A stretch of 8,934 nucleotides of DNA from Dokdonella_A sp038237055 (GCA_038237055.1 JBBRZD010000117.1:1-8934), one strand, 5' to 3'. Counted from the stretch's first letter, positions 1 through 6,969 are shown. Notes: generated by a model from the letters alone, not told the origin. Translations and numbers: made by a program.

Positions 1-914
1 AGTTTCTGCGAAGCAACGTTTTGCGGGCGGAAATCTCCCACCGCCGCGGCGGCAACAAACACATCGCTTTGCGCGACACGTGCCAACACAGCGTCGCGCA
101 TCGCACGCGCGCTGCGCACGTCGACGCGGGTCACGCCCGCCGGTGTCGCCAGTGCGACTGGACCTGCGATCAGCGTGACCGTGGCGCCCGCCCGCGCAGC
201 CGCCTCGGCGACGGCAAAACCCATGCGACCGGAGCTGCGATTGCCGATGAAACGGACCGGATCGATGTCTTCGTAAGTGGGCCCCGCGCTGACCAGGAAA
301 TTCAAACCGGCCAGTTCATGCGGTCCGCGCGCTGCCGCCAGCTCGGCGACAATTTCGTTCGCTTCGAGGAGGCGGCCGGCACCGAATTCGCCGCAGGCCT
401 GGTCACCGGCAGCCGGGCCGAACATGCGCACCCCGCGCTCGCGCAAGGCGGCGATGTTCGCTTGAGTCGCCGCATGCGCCCACATCTGCTGGTTCATCGC
501 CGGCGCGATCGAGACGGGGGACGAGGTGGCGAGGCACAGCGTGGTCAAAAGATCGTCCGCTTGTCCGTGCGCGAGCCGCGCAATGAGATCTGCCGATGCA
601 GGCGCGATAACGATCTCATGAGCCCAGCGCGCGAGCTCGATATGGCCCATCGCCGCTTCCGCCGATTCGTCCCAAAGGCTGCTGCGCACGGGATTGCCGG
701 ACAAGGCCTGGAAGGTCAGCGCGGTGACGAAACGCGCCGCATTCTCGGTCAGCACGACGCGCACCTCGGCGCCCGCATCGCGCAACCGTCGCACGAGCTC
801 GGCCGCTTTGTAGGCCGCGATGCCGCCGGAAACACCCAGCAGCACATGCACGCTGGCCAGTTCGGGAGCCGCCTTGCCGAATCGCTCGGGCACATGGGTG
901 GATCGTCGCGTCAT
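1..914 (-). CDS. coaBC: CoaBC, phosphopantothenoylcysteine synthetase/decarboxylase (partial, C-terminus off the window)
   Basis: Bifunctional coenzyme A enzyme: the CoaB half joins cysteine to 4'-phosphopantothenate using CTP, and the CoaC half, an FMN flavoprotein, decarboxylates the product to 4'-phosphopantetheine. I translated the minus strand from the ATG at 914; 304 codons are visible, against roughly 400 residues for the family. CoaC signatures are GVSGGIAAYKA (27-37, flavin binding), GHIELARWA with the catalytic His91, APAMNQQMW (137-145, Asn141) and GDQACGEFGAGR (170-181, Cys174 of the flap). The CoaB half begins near residue 205 with SAGPTYEDIDPVRFIGNRSS (209-228), followed by AAAVGDFRP (289-297) and Lys304. 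The N-terminus is about 12 residues longer than E. coli CoaBC and no strong ribosome site precedes the ATG, so the true start could be slightly internal. The divergent coaBC/radC arrangement also occurs in E. coli. The window edge, not a mutation, truncates it. Confidence 0.96.
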   Translation of the reverse strand, partial: MTRRSTHVPERFGKAAPELASVHVLLGVSGGIAAYKAAELVRRLRDAGAEVRVVLTENAARFVTALTFQALSGNPVRSSLWDESAEAAMGHIELARWAHEIVIAPASADLIARLAHGQADDLLTTLCLATSSPVSIAPAMNQQMWAHAATQANIAALRERGVRMFGPAAGDQACGEFGAGRLLEANEIVAELAAARGPHELAGLNFLVSAGPTYEDIDPVRFIGNRSSGRMGFAVAEAAARAGATVTLIAGPVALATPAGVTRVDVRSARAMRDAVLARVAQSDVFVAAAAVGDFRPQNVASQK

Positions 915-1093
915 GCGCGCGAACGCCCGTCGTTGACGACGATAAAGATGACTGCAGCGCGCGAACGCACCGTGATGGATGAGACCGAACCGTTCATGTA
1001 AGAGACCGCTGACAGGACGGAGAACCCCTAGCTTACTGAAAATCGCGGCGTGCGCCGCTCGGGCCGACGGCGGCGGGCGGCTAGAGTGAGACC
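915..1093. other. Divergent intergenic region between coaBC and radC
   Basis: This stretch should carry the promoters for coaBC (leftward) and for radC or its short upstream frame (rightward). On the minus strand the best -10-like hexamer is TTTATC at 941-946, which is weak and has no convincing -35. On the plus strand the last 20 bases hold the TAGAGT element listed separately. The long plus-strand open frame crossing this region (21-1001) is antisense to coaBC and follows from its codon bias; it is not a gene. I see no RNA gene or clear hairpin here. Confidence 0.4.
1082..1087 (+). promoter_or_regulatory. Possible -10 element (TAGAGT) or ribosome site upstream of radC
   Basis: GGCTAGAGTGAGACC lies directly before the ATG at 1094. 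TAGAGT resembles a sigma-70 -10 box, and if used as one, transcription would start at or within a base or two of that ATG, giving a leaderless message. The same bases also contain GAGTGAG, which could act as a Shine-Dalgarno for that ATG. Both cannot be true at once. No good -35 lies 16-18 bases upstream, so this is a weak call. Confidence 0.22.
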
Positions 1094-1216
1094 ATGCACC
1101 CACATTCCAGTCTCATTTCCTTCCACCGCGTGGCCGCCGGCATCCATCAAGCGTTTGCGACACGCTTTCTGGCGGATCGACCCCGCCGCGCTGGCAACAG
1201 GCCCGCAAAGACATGA
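1094..1216 (+). CDS. Possible 40-residue leader ORF overlapping the radC start
   Basis: An ATG at 1094 opens a frame of 40 codons whose TGA (1214-1216) overlaps the radC ATG (1213-1215) as ATGA, the usual geometry of translational coupling. The peptide begins MHPHSSLISFHRVAAG and ends RPRRAGNRPAKT; it is basic, has no membrane segment and matches no family I know. It is preceded by GAGTGAG a few bases before the ATG. It may be a leader peptide coupling ribosomes into radC, which has only a weak ribosome site of its own. It may equally be a chance open frame in GC-rich DNA; conservation in relatives would decide. Confidence 0.25.
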   Translation: MHPHSSLISFHRVAAGIHQAFATRFLADRPRRAGNRPAKT

Positions 1217-1875
1217 GCATCCGCGACTGGCCGGACGGCGAACGTCCCCGCGAAAAGCTGCTTGCCCGCGGCGCCCACGCCTTGTCGGATGCGGAATTGC
1301 TCGCCATCTTTCTCGGCTCCGGCCGGCGCGGCCAGAGCGCGGTCGATCTCGGCCGCAGCCTGCTCGTCGGCGCCGGCAGCTTGAAAGCCTTGCTCGACAC
1401 GCCGCGCGAGAAGCCCGGCATCGGCACTGTCGCCTGGTGCCGCCTGCTCGGCGCGCTGGAATTGGGCCGGCGCTACCTCGACGCGGAACTGCGCAGTGGC
1501 GAAACCTTGTCCGATCCAGCCGCCAGCGCGCGCTATCTGAAGTCGCGGCTCGCCGGTTACCCCTACGAAGTGTTCGGCTGCCTGTTCCTCGACAACCGAC
1601 ATCGCGTGATCGCGTTCGAAGAGCTATTCCGCGGCACCATCGACGGCGCCAGCGTGCATCCTCGCGAAGTGGTCCGGCGCTGCCTCGCGCATAACGCGGC
1701 CGCGGTAATTCTCGCCCACAACCATCCGTCCGGCGTCGCCGAGCCCAGCGCCGCCGACCGGGCCATCACCTTGCGTCTGCGAGAAGCGCTCGAACTCATC
1801 GACGTGCGCCTGCTCGACCATTTCGTGATCGGTGATGGCAAACCGACTTCCCTGGCACAGCGCGGCTGGATCTAG
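1213..1875 (+). CDS. radC: RadC family JAMM/MPN+ domain protein
   Basis: Full-length RadC, 220 residues, near the E. coli length of about 222. The N-terminal third is the helix-hairpin-helix-like part, with LSDAELLAIFLGSGRRG (24-40) and the PGIGTVAWCRLLGALELGRR segment (68-87). The C-terminal part is the JAMM metal-binding domain: Glu136/Glu137 in FEELFRGT, then LAHNHPSGVAEPSAAD with His169, His171, Ser173 and Asp182 as the zinc-binding signature. It ends RVLDHFVIG-like (199-207) and RGWI, as RadC proteins do. The old name implies DNA repair, but the original E. coli radC mutation was reassigned to recG, and the biochemical role is unsettled. It is transcribed away from coaBC. The ATG at 1213 is chosen because the downstream DWPxGERPRE start is typical of the family; its ribosome site is weak, and an upstream short frame overlaps it by four bases. 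Confidence 0.95.
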   Translation: MSIRDWPDGERPREKLLARGAHALSDAELLAIFLGSGRRGQSAVDLGRSLLVGAGSLKALLDTPREKPGIGTVAWCRLLGALELGRRYLDAELRSGETLSDPAASARYLKSRLAGYPYEVFGCLFLDNRHRVIAFEELFRGTIDGASVHPREVVRRCLAHNAAAVILAHNHPSGVAEPSAADRAITLRLREALELIDVRLLDHFVIGDGKPTSLAQRGWI

Positions 1876-1894
1876 CGACTCCGCTGAAAGTCGC
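1875..1894 (+). terminator. Weak hairpin at the radC stop
   Basis: GCGACT (1875-1880) pairs with AGTCGC (1889-1894) around an eight-base loop, starting at the last base of the radC TAG. No run of T follows, so it does not look like a standard intrinsic terminator. It may be a 3' end structure or chance. Confidence 0.2.
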
Positions 1895-1945
1895 GAGCAA
1901 CTGTACTTGGCGACAACGCCGCATCCGCTCCCGCAACGGCGCGCC

Positions 1946-1951
1946 TATACT
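1946..1951 (+). promoter_or_regulatory. Putative -10 element (TATACT) for the HD-domain gene
   Basis: TATACT differs from TATAAT at one position and sits 33 bases before the GTG at 1984. Transcription would begin near 1958, leaving a leader of about 26 bases that contains TTGGGGTGA as a possible ribosome site. I find no convincing -35 at normal spacing, so the promoter is unproven. Confidence 0.35.
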
Positions 1952-1983
1952 CAACCCAGGTCAGTTGGGGTGATGATCGAATC

Positions 1984-3048
1984 GTGATCCTGGGATTCCC
2001 GCACATTTGTCCAGCCGACGAGACGGAACGGCGCCTGCCGGATGTCGCGTCGGCCCGTGCCGCACTTGGGGAGCGCGCCGCGCCGTTGAATGCGCTGCTC
2101 GCTCGCCGCCGCAACGAATGGAAGAGCCTGATCGAAGGCGCCGAGGACGAAAGCCTTCTGACGCGCACGGAAGACGCGATCCGGCTTGCGCATGCGCGGC
2201 TCGCGTTGCGCCACGGTCATCTCGGCAGCGACTTTCACGCGTACCACAACGAGGGCCACATTCTTGAAATCTGCGCCAGCCGCATCGATCGCCTGATCGA
2301 GGTCAATGGCCTGCGCGCGTTTTCGCTGCGCGATGGCTGCGCGCTGATGTTGTTCGGCGCCGGCCACGACTTGCGCCAGCGCGAGGCGCAGCAGCTGATC
2401 GCCGGCGTCGGTGCGAACGAACGCGCGAGCATCGACGAGACGCGTCGCATTCTCGATCTCGTCGGGTTCTCGCGCGAGCAGGACGCGGATCTTCACGTCG
2501 CGCTCGAATTGATGATTGCAGGCAGCACGTTCGATGCGCGGCCGCCGCCCAGCGGTCACCTCTACAACGCGGCCGATCTGGTGCAGAGCGGTGGGGCGCT
2601 CGCGGCAAAGCTCGATCAGATTCTCGATGCGCGCCGCCCCGACTGGCGCATGGACGCGACCATTGTGCGGTCACTGCGACTGGCACGGATGGCCGCCGAC
2701 CTCGATACCGCAAACGTTGCCGAGCCGTTCCAGCAATTTGCAACGACAGCCGAAAACCTGTGCCGCGAACGCGAAATGCTGAGCGGCCGCTCCCTCGACG
2801 CAGGCGAGAGCGCGTTGCCGGTACTGGGCTTCCTGACCGACGGCCAGGACCATTTTTTCTTTGATCTGCACCGCTTCCAGTCGGAAGCCGGCCGCGCGGC
2901 ATTCGAGGCGGGCAAGCAGGCAAATGCGCCGAAATTGAAGGCGCTCTGCATGGGCGTGCGGGCTCGCATCGCCGTGCACGGGGGCCCGGCGAACGGCGAC
3001 CAGGTCATCGCGGCGTATCGGGAAACCTTGGCGGATCTGCTCGGTTGA
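1984..3048 (+). CDS. Uncharacterised HD/phosphodiesterase-like metal-dependent hydrolase
   Basis: A 354-residue predicted cytoplasmic protein with no signal peptide or membrane helix. The GTG start is 13 bases after GGGG in TTGGGGTGA; ATG 1973 opens only a four-codon frame. I do not recognise a named gene, but the metal-site order of HD phosphohydrolases is visible: YHNEGH (87-92), GHD (127-129) and AADLDTAN (237-244). By eye the order and flanks resemble the class I cyclic-nucleotide phosphodiesterase catalytic domain: YHNxxH, then HD, then ADLSNP-like ADLDTA at Asp239, then CRERE (260-264, cf. RERERG), then GFL (282-284, cf. QVGFI). Two family features are missing: HD is followed by LRQRE rather than VDHPG, and the purine-selecting Gln position is Val280. 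A metal-dependent hydrolase is therefore plausible, but the substrate is unknown. It lies between radC (109 bases) and argS (262 bases), probably as its own unit. Confidence 0.85.
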   Translation: MILGFPHICPADETERRLPDVASARAALGERAAPLNALLARRRNEWKSLIEGAEDESLLTRTEDAIRLAHARLALRHGHLGSDFHAYHNEGHILEICASRIDRLIEVNGLRAFSLRDGCALMLFGAGHDLRQREAQQLIAGVGANERASIDETRRILDLVGFSREQDADLHVALELMIAGSTFDARPPPSGHLYNAADLVQSGGALAAKLDQILDARRPDWRMDATIVRSLRLARMAADLDTANVAEPFQQFATTAENLCREREMLSGRSLDAGESALPVLGFLTDGQDHFFFDLHRFQSEAGRAAFEAGKQANAPKLKALCMGVRARIAVHGGPANGDQVIAAYRETLADLLG

Positions 3049-3310
3049 GTCGAGCGGAGGTCGGTGCCTCCCTGCGCCCAGGCAACGTGCACATCCCGCA
3101 CGCCACCCACTCCAGACTTTTCGCGCCTCTCGGCGCCGGGCAGGACGCCGCGGCGCAGCGTTTACAGACTCCCAAGGTAACCATTCTTGACGACAAGCCG
3201 ACGACACCCGCCGATACCTCCGCGTTTGCGCCTCCCAAATCGCCGTGCGCCGATTTCGGGAACGTGACGTGGACGGCTACAATGCGCGGCTACCCCTGCG
3301 GTTTGACCCG
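3049..3310 (+). other. Intergenic region upstream of argS, with a low-support 89-codon frame
   Basis: No recognisable gene lies between the HD gene and argS. Just after the HD stop, GGAGG (3056-3060) and CCTCC (3067-3071) can pair around a six-base loop, with no T run, so it is not a clear terminator. One plus-strand frame spans the gap from a TTG at 3045 to a TGA at 3312-3314, touching the neighbouring genes with four-base overlaps on both sides. Its product is proline- and alanine-rich with no domain, it uses rare codons such as TTA, AGA and GTA, and the probable argS promoter lies inside it. I therefore do not call it as a gene, but report it as an observation. Confidence 0.4.
3278..3283 (+). 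promoter_or_regulatory. Putative -10 element (TACAAT) for argS
   Basis: TACAAT in GGCTACAATGCGCGG matches the sigma-70 -10 consensus at five of six positions. TTTCGG (3254-3259) lies 18 bases upstream as a poor -35. Transcription would start near 3290, about 20 bases before the GTG at 3311. Its position argues against the longer argS frame that opens at 3245, because that start would lie upstream of the promoter. Confidence 0.4.
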
Positions 3311-4996
3311 GTGAAAGACCAACTCCACGATCTCGTACTCGAAGCGATTGCCGCACTCTGCGCGGATGGCACCTTGCCGGCCAGCATCCAGCCCGTTTTC
3401 GTCGTCGAGCGCGCCAAGAACCGCGAGCACGGGGATTTCGCGACCAATGTCGCCCTGCTGCTGGCCAAGGCGGCCGGCAAGAAGCCGCGTGACCTCGCCA
3501 CGGCTCTGGTCGCCGCGCTGCCGGCGCGCGAAGGAATCACCAAGGTCGAGATTGCTGGCCCCGGCTTCATCAACTTCTTCCTCAGCCGCGCCGCCTACCA
3601 GGGCGAAGTGCGCGACGCACTCGAACGTGGCGCGTCGTTCGGACGTGGCAAGGCCGGTGCTGGCCGCACTGCGGGCGTCGAGTTCGTCTCTGCGAATCCG
3701 ACCGGCCCGCTACATGTTGGCCACGGTCGCGCCGCCGCCATTGGTGACTGCATCGCTCGTGTTCTTGATGCGAACGGCTGGAACGTCGTGCGCGAGTTCT
3801 ACTACAACGACGCGGGCGCGCAGATCAACAACCTCGCGCTGTCTGTGCAGGCGCGCGCACGCGGCATCGAACCCGACGCCCCGGCCTGGCCCACCGACGG
3901 CTATCGCGGCGACTACATCAAGGACGTCGCGCGCGCTTATCTCGACGGCGAATCCGTGCATGCCGATGGCGTTGATATTGTCGGTGCCGGCGATGTCGAC
4001 GATCTCGACGCGATCCGCCATTTCGCGGTCGCGTACCTGCGGCGCGAGCAGGACCTCGACCTGCGCGCATTCGGCGTCGCGTTCGATACCTATTTCCTCG
4101 AATCCTCGTTGTACGCGGACGGCAAGGTCGACGAGACGGTGAAGGAACTCATCGCGCATGGTCACGCTTACGAGGAAGGCGGCGCGTTGTGGCTGCGCAC
4201 GACCGACTTCGGCGACGACAAGGACCGCGTGATGCGCAAGTCCGATGGGTCGTTCACGTATTTCCTCCCTGATGTCGCCTATCACCGCAGCAAATGGCAG
4301 CGCGGCTACGAGCGCGCGATCACCGAGCTGGGCTCCGACCATCACGGCTCGCTCGCTCGCGTAAAGGCCGGCTTACAGGCGCTGGATGCCGGTATTCCGG
4401 TCGGATATCCCGAATACGTGCTGCACCAGATGGTCACCGTGATGCGTGGCGGCGAGGAAGTGAAGCTGTCCAAGCGCGCCGGCAGTTATGTGACCCTGCG
4501 CGACCTGATCGATGAAGTCGGCCGCGACGCGACGCGTTATTTCCTGATCGCACGCAAATCCGATTCACAGCTGATCTTCGACATCGATCTTGCGCGCGCG
4601 CAGACCAACGACAATCCGGTCTATTACATCCAGTACGCGCATGCACGCGTCGCCAGCGTGATGCGCCAGCTCGCCGAGCGCAGTCTTGTCTGGAATCGCG
4701 ACAACGGTCTTGCTCATCTTGCGCTGCTGGACAGCGAGCACGAGCAGGCGCTGATGATCGAGCTGTCGCGTTACGCGGAAGTCGTCGAGGCCGCGGGTGC
4801 GAATCTCGAACCGCATTTGATCACGACGTATCTGCGCGAACTCGCCGGGGCGTTCCACGCCTACTACAACACTCATCAATTCATCGTCGACGACGCCAGC
4901 TTGCGCGACGCACGACTCACCTTGGCATCCGCCGTGCGCCAGGTTCTGGCGAACGGGCTCGACCTGTTGGGCGTATCCGCCCCGGAGATCATGTAA
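3311..4996 (+). CDS. argS: Arginyl-tRNA synthetase
   Basis: Class I synthetase that charges tRNA-Arg with arginine using ATP in the cytoplasm; ArgS is one of the few that need bound tRNA for activation. In order: the N-terminal additional domain (about 3-92, ending AGPGFINFFLS), the Rossmann catalytic domain with SANPTGPLHVGHGRA carrying the HIGH motif (HVGH, 135-138), the KMSKS-region VKLSKRAG (384-391), and the DALR anticodon-binding helical domain from YIQYAHARV (439-447) to the end at LLGVSAPEIM. The GTG at 3311 gives 561 residues and an MKDQL start that matches my memory of the Xanthomonas protein (about 562 residues). The frame stays open upstream to 3245, but those 22 extra residues would overlap the likely promoter and are not family-like. 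No strong ribosome site precedes the GTG. It overlaps the next gene by one base, so the two are almost certainly cotranscribed. Confidence 0.97.
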   Translation: MKDQLHDLVLEAIAALCADGTLPASIQPVFVVERAKNREHGDFATNVALLLAKAAGKKPRDLATALVAALPAREGITKVEIAGPGFINFFLSRAAYQGEVRDALERGASFGRGKAGAGRTAGVEFVSANPTGPLHVGHGRAAAIGDCIARVLDANGWNVVREFYYNDAGAQINNLALSVQARARGIEPDAPAWPTDGYRGDYIKDVARAYLDGESVHADGVDIVGAGDVDDLDAIRHFAVAYLRREQDLDLRAFGVAFDTYFLESSLYADGKVDETVKELIAHGHAYEEGGALWLRTTDFGDDKDRVMRKSDGSFTYFLPDVAYHRSKWQRGYERAITELGSDHHGSLARVKAGLQALDAGIPVGYPEYVLHQMVTVMRGGEEVKLSKRAGSYVTLRDLIDEVGRDATRYFLIARKSDSQLIFDIDLARAQTNDNPVYYIQYAHARVASVMRQLAERSLVWNRDNGLAHLALLDSEHEQALMIELSRYAEVVEAAGANLEPHLITTYLRELAGAFHAYYNTHQFIVDDASLRDARLTLASAVRQVLANGLDLLGVSAPEIM

Positions 4997-5622
4997 TGGC
5001 AAGGAACCTGAAGAGCGGGCGCCAAGCGACCCGCGGTGGCAATGGCGCCCAGAAACCCGCTTGGTTGTGGGTGCTGGTCGGTCTCCTGCTCGGCATTGGC
5101 CTGATGGTGCTGGTGCTGGTAAAGGACTGGATGCCGCTATTGCGCAAGAAAGATCTGCCACAGCCCAATCCGCAAGCAACCGCGCCGCACGAAAGCGAAG
5201 TGCCCGTGGCGGAGGCGAAGCCGCCGAAGAAAAACTACGATTTCTATCAGGTGCTGCCCGAGGCCGAAGTCGTGATTCCGGATGCCGAGCTTTCGGCGAA
5301 GGCGAAAGCGGAGCAGCAGGCACGCGCGAATCCGGCCGCACAACCGCCAACTGCGACAAGCGCCACGGCGACGCCCGCAACAGGTCGCTATATCCTGCAA
5401 ACCGGCTCGTATCCGGAACCCAAGACTGCCGACGAGGCGAAAGCGAAACTGGCCATGGTCGGCTTCGTCGCCCAGGTGCAGCCCGTGACGATCAATGGCA
5501 AGACCTGGCATCGCGTGCGTCTAGGCCCGTATGCGAGTGCAAGCGAGCTGGAAGCGGCGAAGCGTTCACTAGCCGACAGCGGCATCAACGCCATCGCGCT
5601 GAAGGAAACGCCGGCGCAGTAA
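4996..5622 (+). CDS. SPOR-domain inner-membrane protein, FtsN-like
   Basis: A 208-residue single-pass membrane protein: a short basic cytoplasmic N-terminus, one hydrophobic helix (about 22-43, WLWVLVGLLLGIGLMVLVLV region), a periplasmic segment with YDFYQVLPEAEV (81-92), a flexible Ala/Pro/Thr linker (about 110-130), and a C-terminal SPOR domain (131-205) from YILQTGSYP to the end, including WHRVRLGPYAS. SPOR domains bind glycan strands lacking stem peptides and target proteins to the division septum. The FYxxLPExEV motif between helix and linker is typical of the FtsN-type proteins encoded next to argS in Pseudomonas and relatives, so a cell-division role is likely but inferred. The ATG shares its A with the argS TAA stop, and CCGGAG about nine bases upstream serves as ribosome site, so translation is probably coupled. 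The essential FtsN motif was not verified, so no symbol is given. Confidence 0.92.
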   Translation: MARNLKSGRQATRGGNGAQKPAWLWVLVGLLLGIGLMVLVLVKDWMPLLRKKDLPQPNPQATAPHESEVPVAEAKPPKKNYDFYQVLPEAEVVIPDAELSAKAKAEQQARANPAAQPPTATSATATPATGRYILQTGSYPEPKTADEAKAKLAMVGFVAQVQPVTINGKTWHRVRLGPYASASELEAAKRSLADSGINAIALKETPAQ

Positions 5623-5634
5623 CGCACGCCACCT

Positions 5635-5648
5635 GCAGCGAATGCTGC
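5635..5648. terminator. Small hairpin between convergent genes
   Basis: GCAGC (5635-5639) and GCTGC (5644-5648) form a five-pair stem with a GAAT loop, followed on the plus strand by GTTTC. It sits in the 33-base gap between the converging stops of the SPOR gene and the sugar dehydrogenase gene, where a shared terminator is expected. The stem is short and the T run only three bases, so it would be weak. Confidence 0.3.
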
Positions 5649-5655
5649 GTTTCGA

Positions 5656-5685
5656 TCACTCGAAGCCGTTCGCGAAAATGCTGTC
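5656..5685 (-). other. C-terminal tail DSIFANGFE on the sugar dehydrogenase-like protein
   Basis: The final nine codons and stop follow directly after the last propeller strand (VYRFGSL). The tail is not part of the GSDH family consensus as I know it. Nearly the same sequence ends the neighbouring protein at 8784-8816. Over the 27 aligned coding bases, 22 are identical; the differences are third-position changes, the Ser/Thr codon and the Glu/Asp codon. Confidence 0.75.
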
Positions 5686-6969
5686 GAGCGAGCCGAAACG
5701 GTAGACCGGTCCGTTGCCATCGGCAACATACAGGTTGCCTTGGGCGTCTTCGCCAAACCCATACGTGCTCATGGCCGGCGTGCCGGCCAGCGTTTCATAA
5801 GTCCACGCAGAAACACCTGCGCCCGCGTTCGCGACGACGTAGATTTCGCCACTGCACGCGTCGCTGAAAATGTATTGCCCGCGCAGCGGCGTGATGGGTC
5901 CGCGATAGACGTAGCCACCCGTGACCGCGCATCCCGTCGAGTGCGAGTAGTCCAGTTTGGGCTTGATGCTGCCAGCTGGCCCTGTGCAGCCGAGGCCGCC
6001 GGCGGGATAGGCGTGCAGGCCTTCGCACTGGTTCCACTGGAAATTCTGGCCAGCACTGCCGCCAGCTTGGAAATCGATTTCCTCGTAGGCGTTCTGGCCG
6101 ACGTCGCCTATCAACATGTCGCCGGTCTGGCGGTCGATGCTGAAGCGGAACGGATTGCGGAAGCCCCAGTTGAAGATTTCTGCGCACTCCTGCGGGTGCT
6201 GCGCAACGTCGACGAACGGATTGCCTGGCGGGATCGCATACGGCGCGGGCTGGCCCGCCGCTACACCGCAGAAGTTTGCCGGAGCCGCAGCCGTCGTTGC
6301 GTGGACATTGAGGCGGATGATCTTGCCGAGCAGGTAATAGACCGGTCCGCTTCCGGTTCCGACGTCGTAGCACGCGGCCGGACTTTCCTTCTTGCGCCCG
6401 GTGCACTGCGCGAATCCGTTTGGATCGCCCTGCACGCCGCCGTCGCCCATTGACCAGTTCAGATAACCCTGCTTGTCGAAGTGCAGGTCGCCGCCGTTGT
6501 GGTTGTCCGCGATATCGGGCACCCGCAGGACCACTGAGCCCGTCGGATTGGCGACGTCTGCGCTTGCTGGCGCGACCGTGTAGCGCGCGAGCACCTGATC
6601 CTCCGACGCGCCAAGCTGCGGCGCGGAAGAAGGTGCCGTGTAGGTGACATAGAACGCGCCATTGCTCGCAAACGCCGGGTCGAACGCGAGCCCGAGGATG
6701 CCCTGCTCGCCGCCGCAGCTCACGTCGATCGACACGAAAGGTGTCATCAGCAGGACGCCGTTCTTGATGATGCGGATGTCGCCGCAACGCTCAACGACGA
6801 ATACGCGTCCGCTACCATCGTTGGGCGCCCGAATCGCGATCGGTTGCGCGAAGGTGGTGCCTGCATTCGGGAATTGCACGAGGCTCAGATCCGCCGGCAC
6901 GATCGCAGCATTCGCGAGTGGCGCTGCCAAAACGGCGACGGAACCCAGGAACTGACTATATCTGCTCAT
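5656..6969 (-). CDS. Secreted GSDH-family PQQ-dependent sugar dehydrogenase-like beta-propeller
   Basis: A 437-residue exported protein of the soluble glucose/sorbosone dehydrogenase family, whose members oxidise aldoses in the periplasm with PQQ and calcium. The ATG at 6969 is preferred over the GTG three bases upstream because GGAG lies seven bases before it. A signal peptide (about 1-22, cleaved after ANA) precedes the propeller. Family motifs: VVERCGDIRI (58-67), QGILGLAFDPAF (89-100), DNHNGGDLHF (155-164) with His157 at the catalytic-base position, GDGG (175-178), LLGKIIRLN (213-221), WGFRNPFRFSID (268-279), GDVGQNAYEEID (288-299) and GGYVYRG (351-357). Ten cysteines in the mature part suggest several disulfides. 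Which sugar, and whether PQQ is bound rather than the fold being structural, cannot be told; no PQQ biosynthesis gene is in the window. It ends in DSIFANGFE, a tail shared with the divergent neighbour. Confidence 0.9.
   Translation of the reverse strand: MSRYSQFLGSVAVLAAPLANAAIVPADLSLVQFPNAGTTFAQPIAIRAPNDGSGRVFVVERCGDIRIIKNGVLLMTPFVSIDVSCGGEQGILGLAFDPAFASNGAFYVTYTAPSSAPQLGASEDQVLARYTVAPASADVANPTGSVVLRVPDIADNHNGGDLHFDKQGYLNWSMGDGGVQGDPNGFAQCTGRKKESPAACYDVGTGSGPVYYLLGKIIRLNVHATTAAAPANFCGVAAGQPAPYAIPPGNPFVDVAQHPQECAEIFNWGFRNPFRFSIDRQTGDMLIGDVGQNAYEEIDFQAGGSAGQNFQWNQCEGLHAYPAGGLGCTGPAGSIKPKLDYSHSTGCAVTGGYVYRGPITPLRGQYIFSDACSGEIYVVANAGAGVSAWTYETLAGTPAMSTYGFGEDAQGNLYVADGNGPVYRFGSLDSIFANGFE

Noticed and set aside
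21..1001. 326-codon plus-strand open frame
   Set aside because: It is antisense to coaBC, whose minus-strand translation has clear CoaC and CoaB motifs; the arginine- and histidine-rich product is typical of a shadow frame in GC-rich DNA.
1050..1694. 214-codon plus-strand frame across the radC start
   Set aside because: Out of frame with radC, whose JAMM motif and length are complete; the product is arginine-rich and featureless.
5740..6453. 237-codon plus-strand open frame
   Set aside because: Antisense to the GSDH-family gene, which has a signal peptide, family motifs and a ribosome site on the minus strand; the frame shows no domain.
5795..6787. 330-codon minus-strand open frame
   Set aside because: Same strand but another frame of the GSDH-family gene; its product is an arginine-rich shadow without recognisable sequence.
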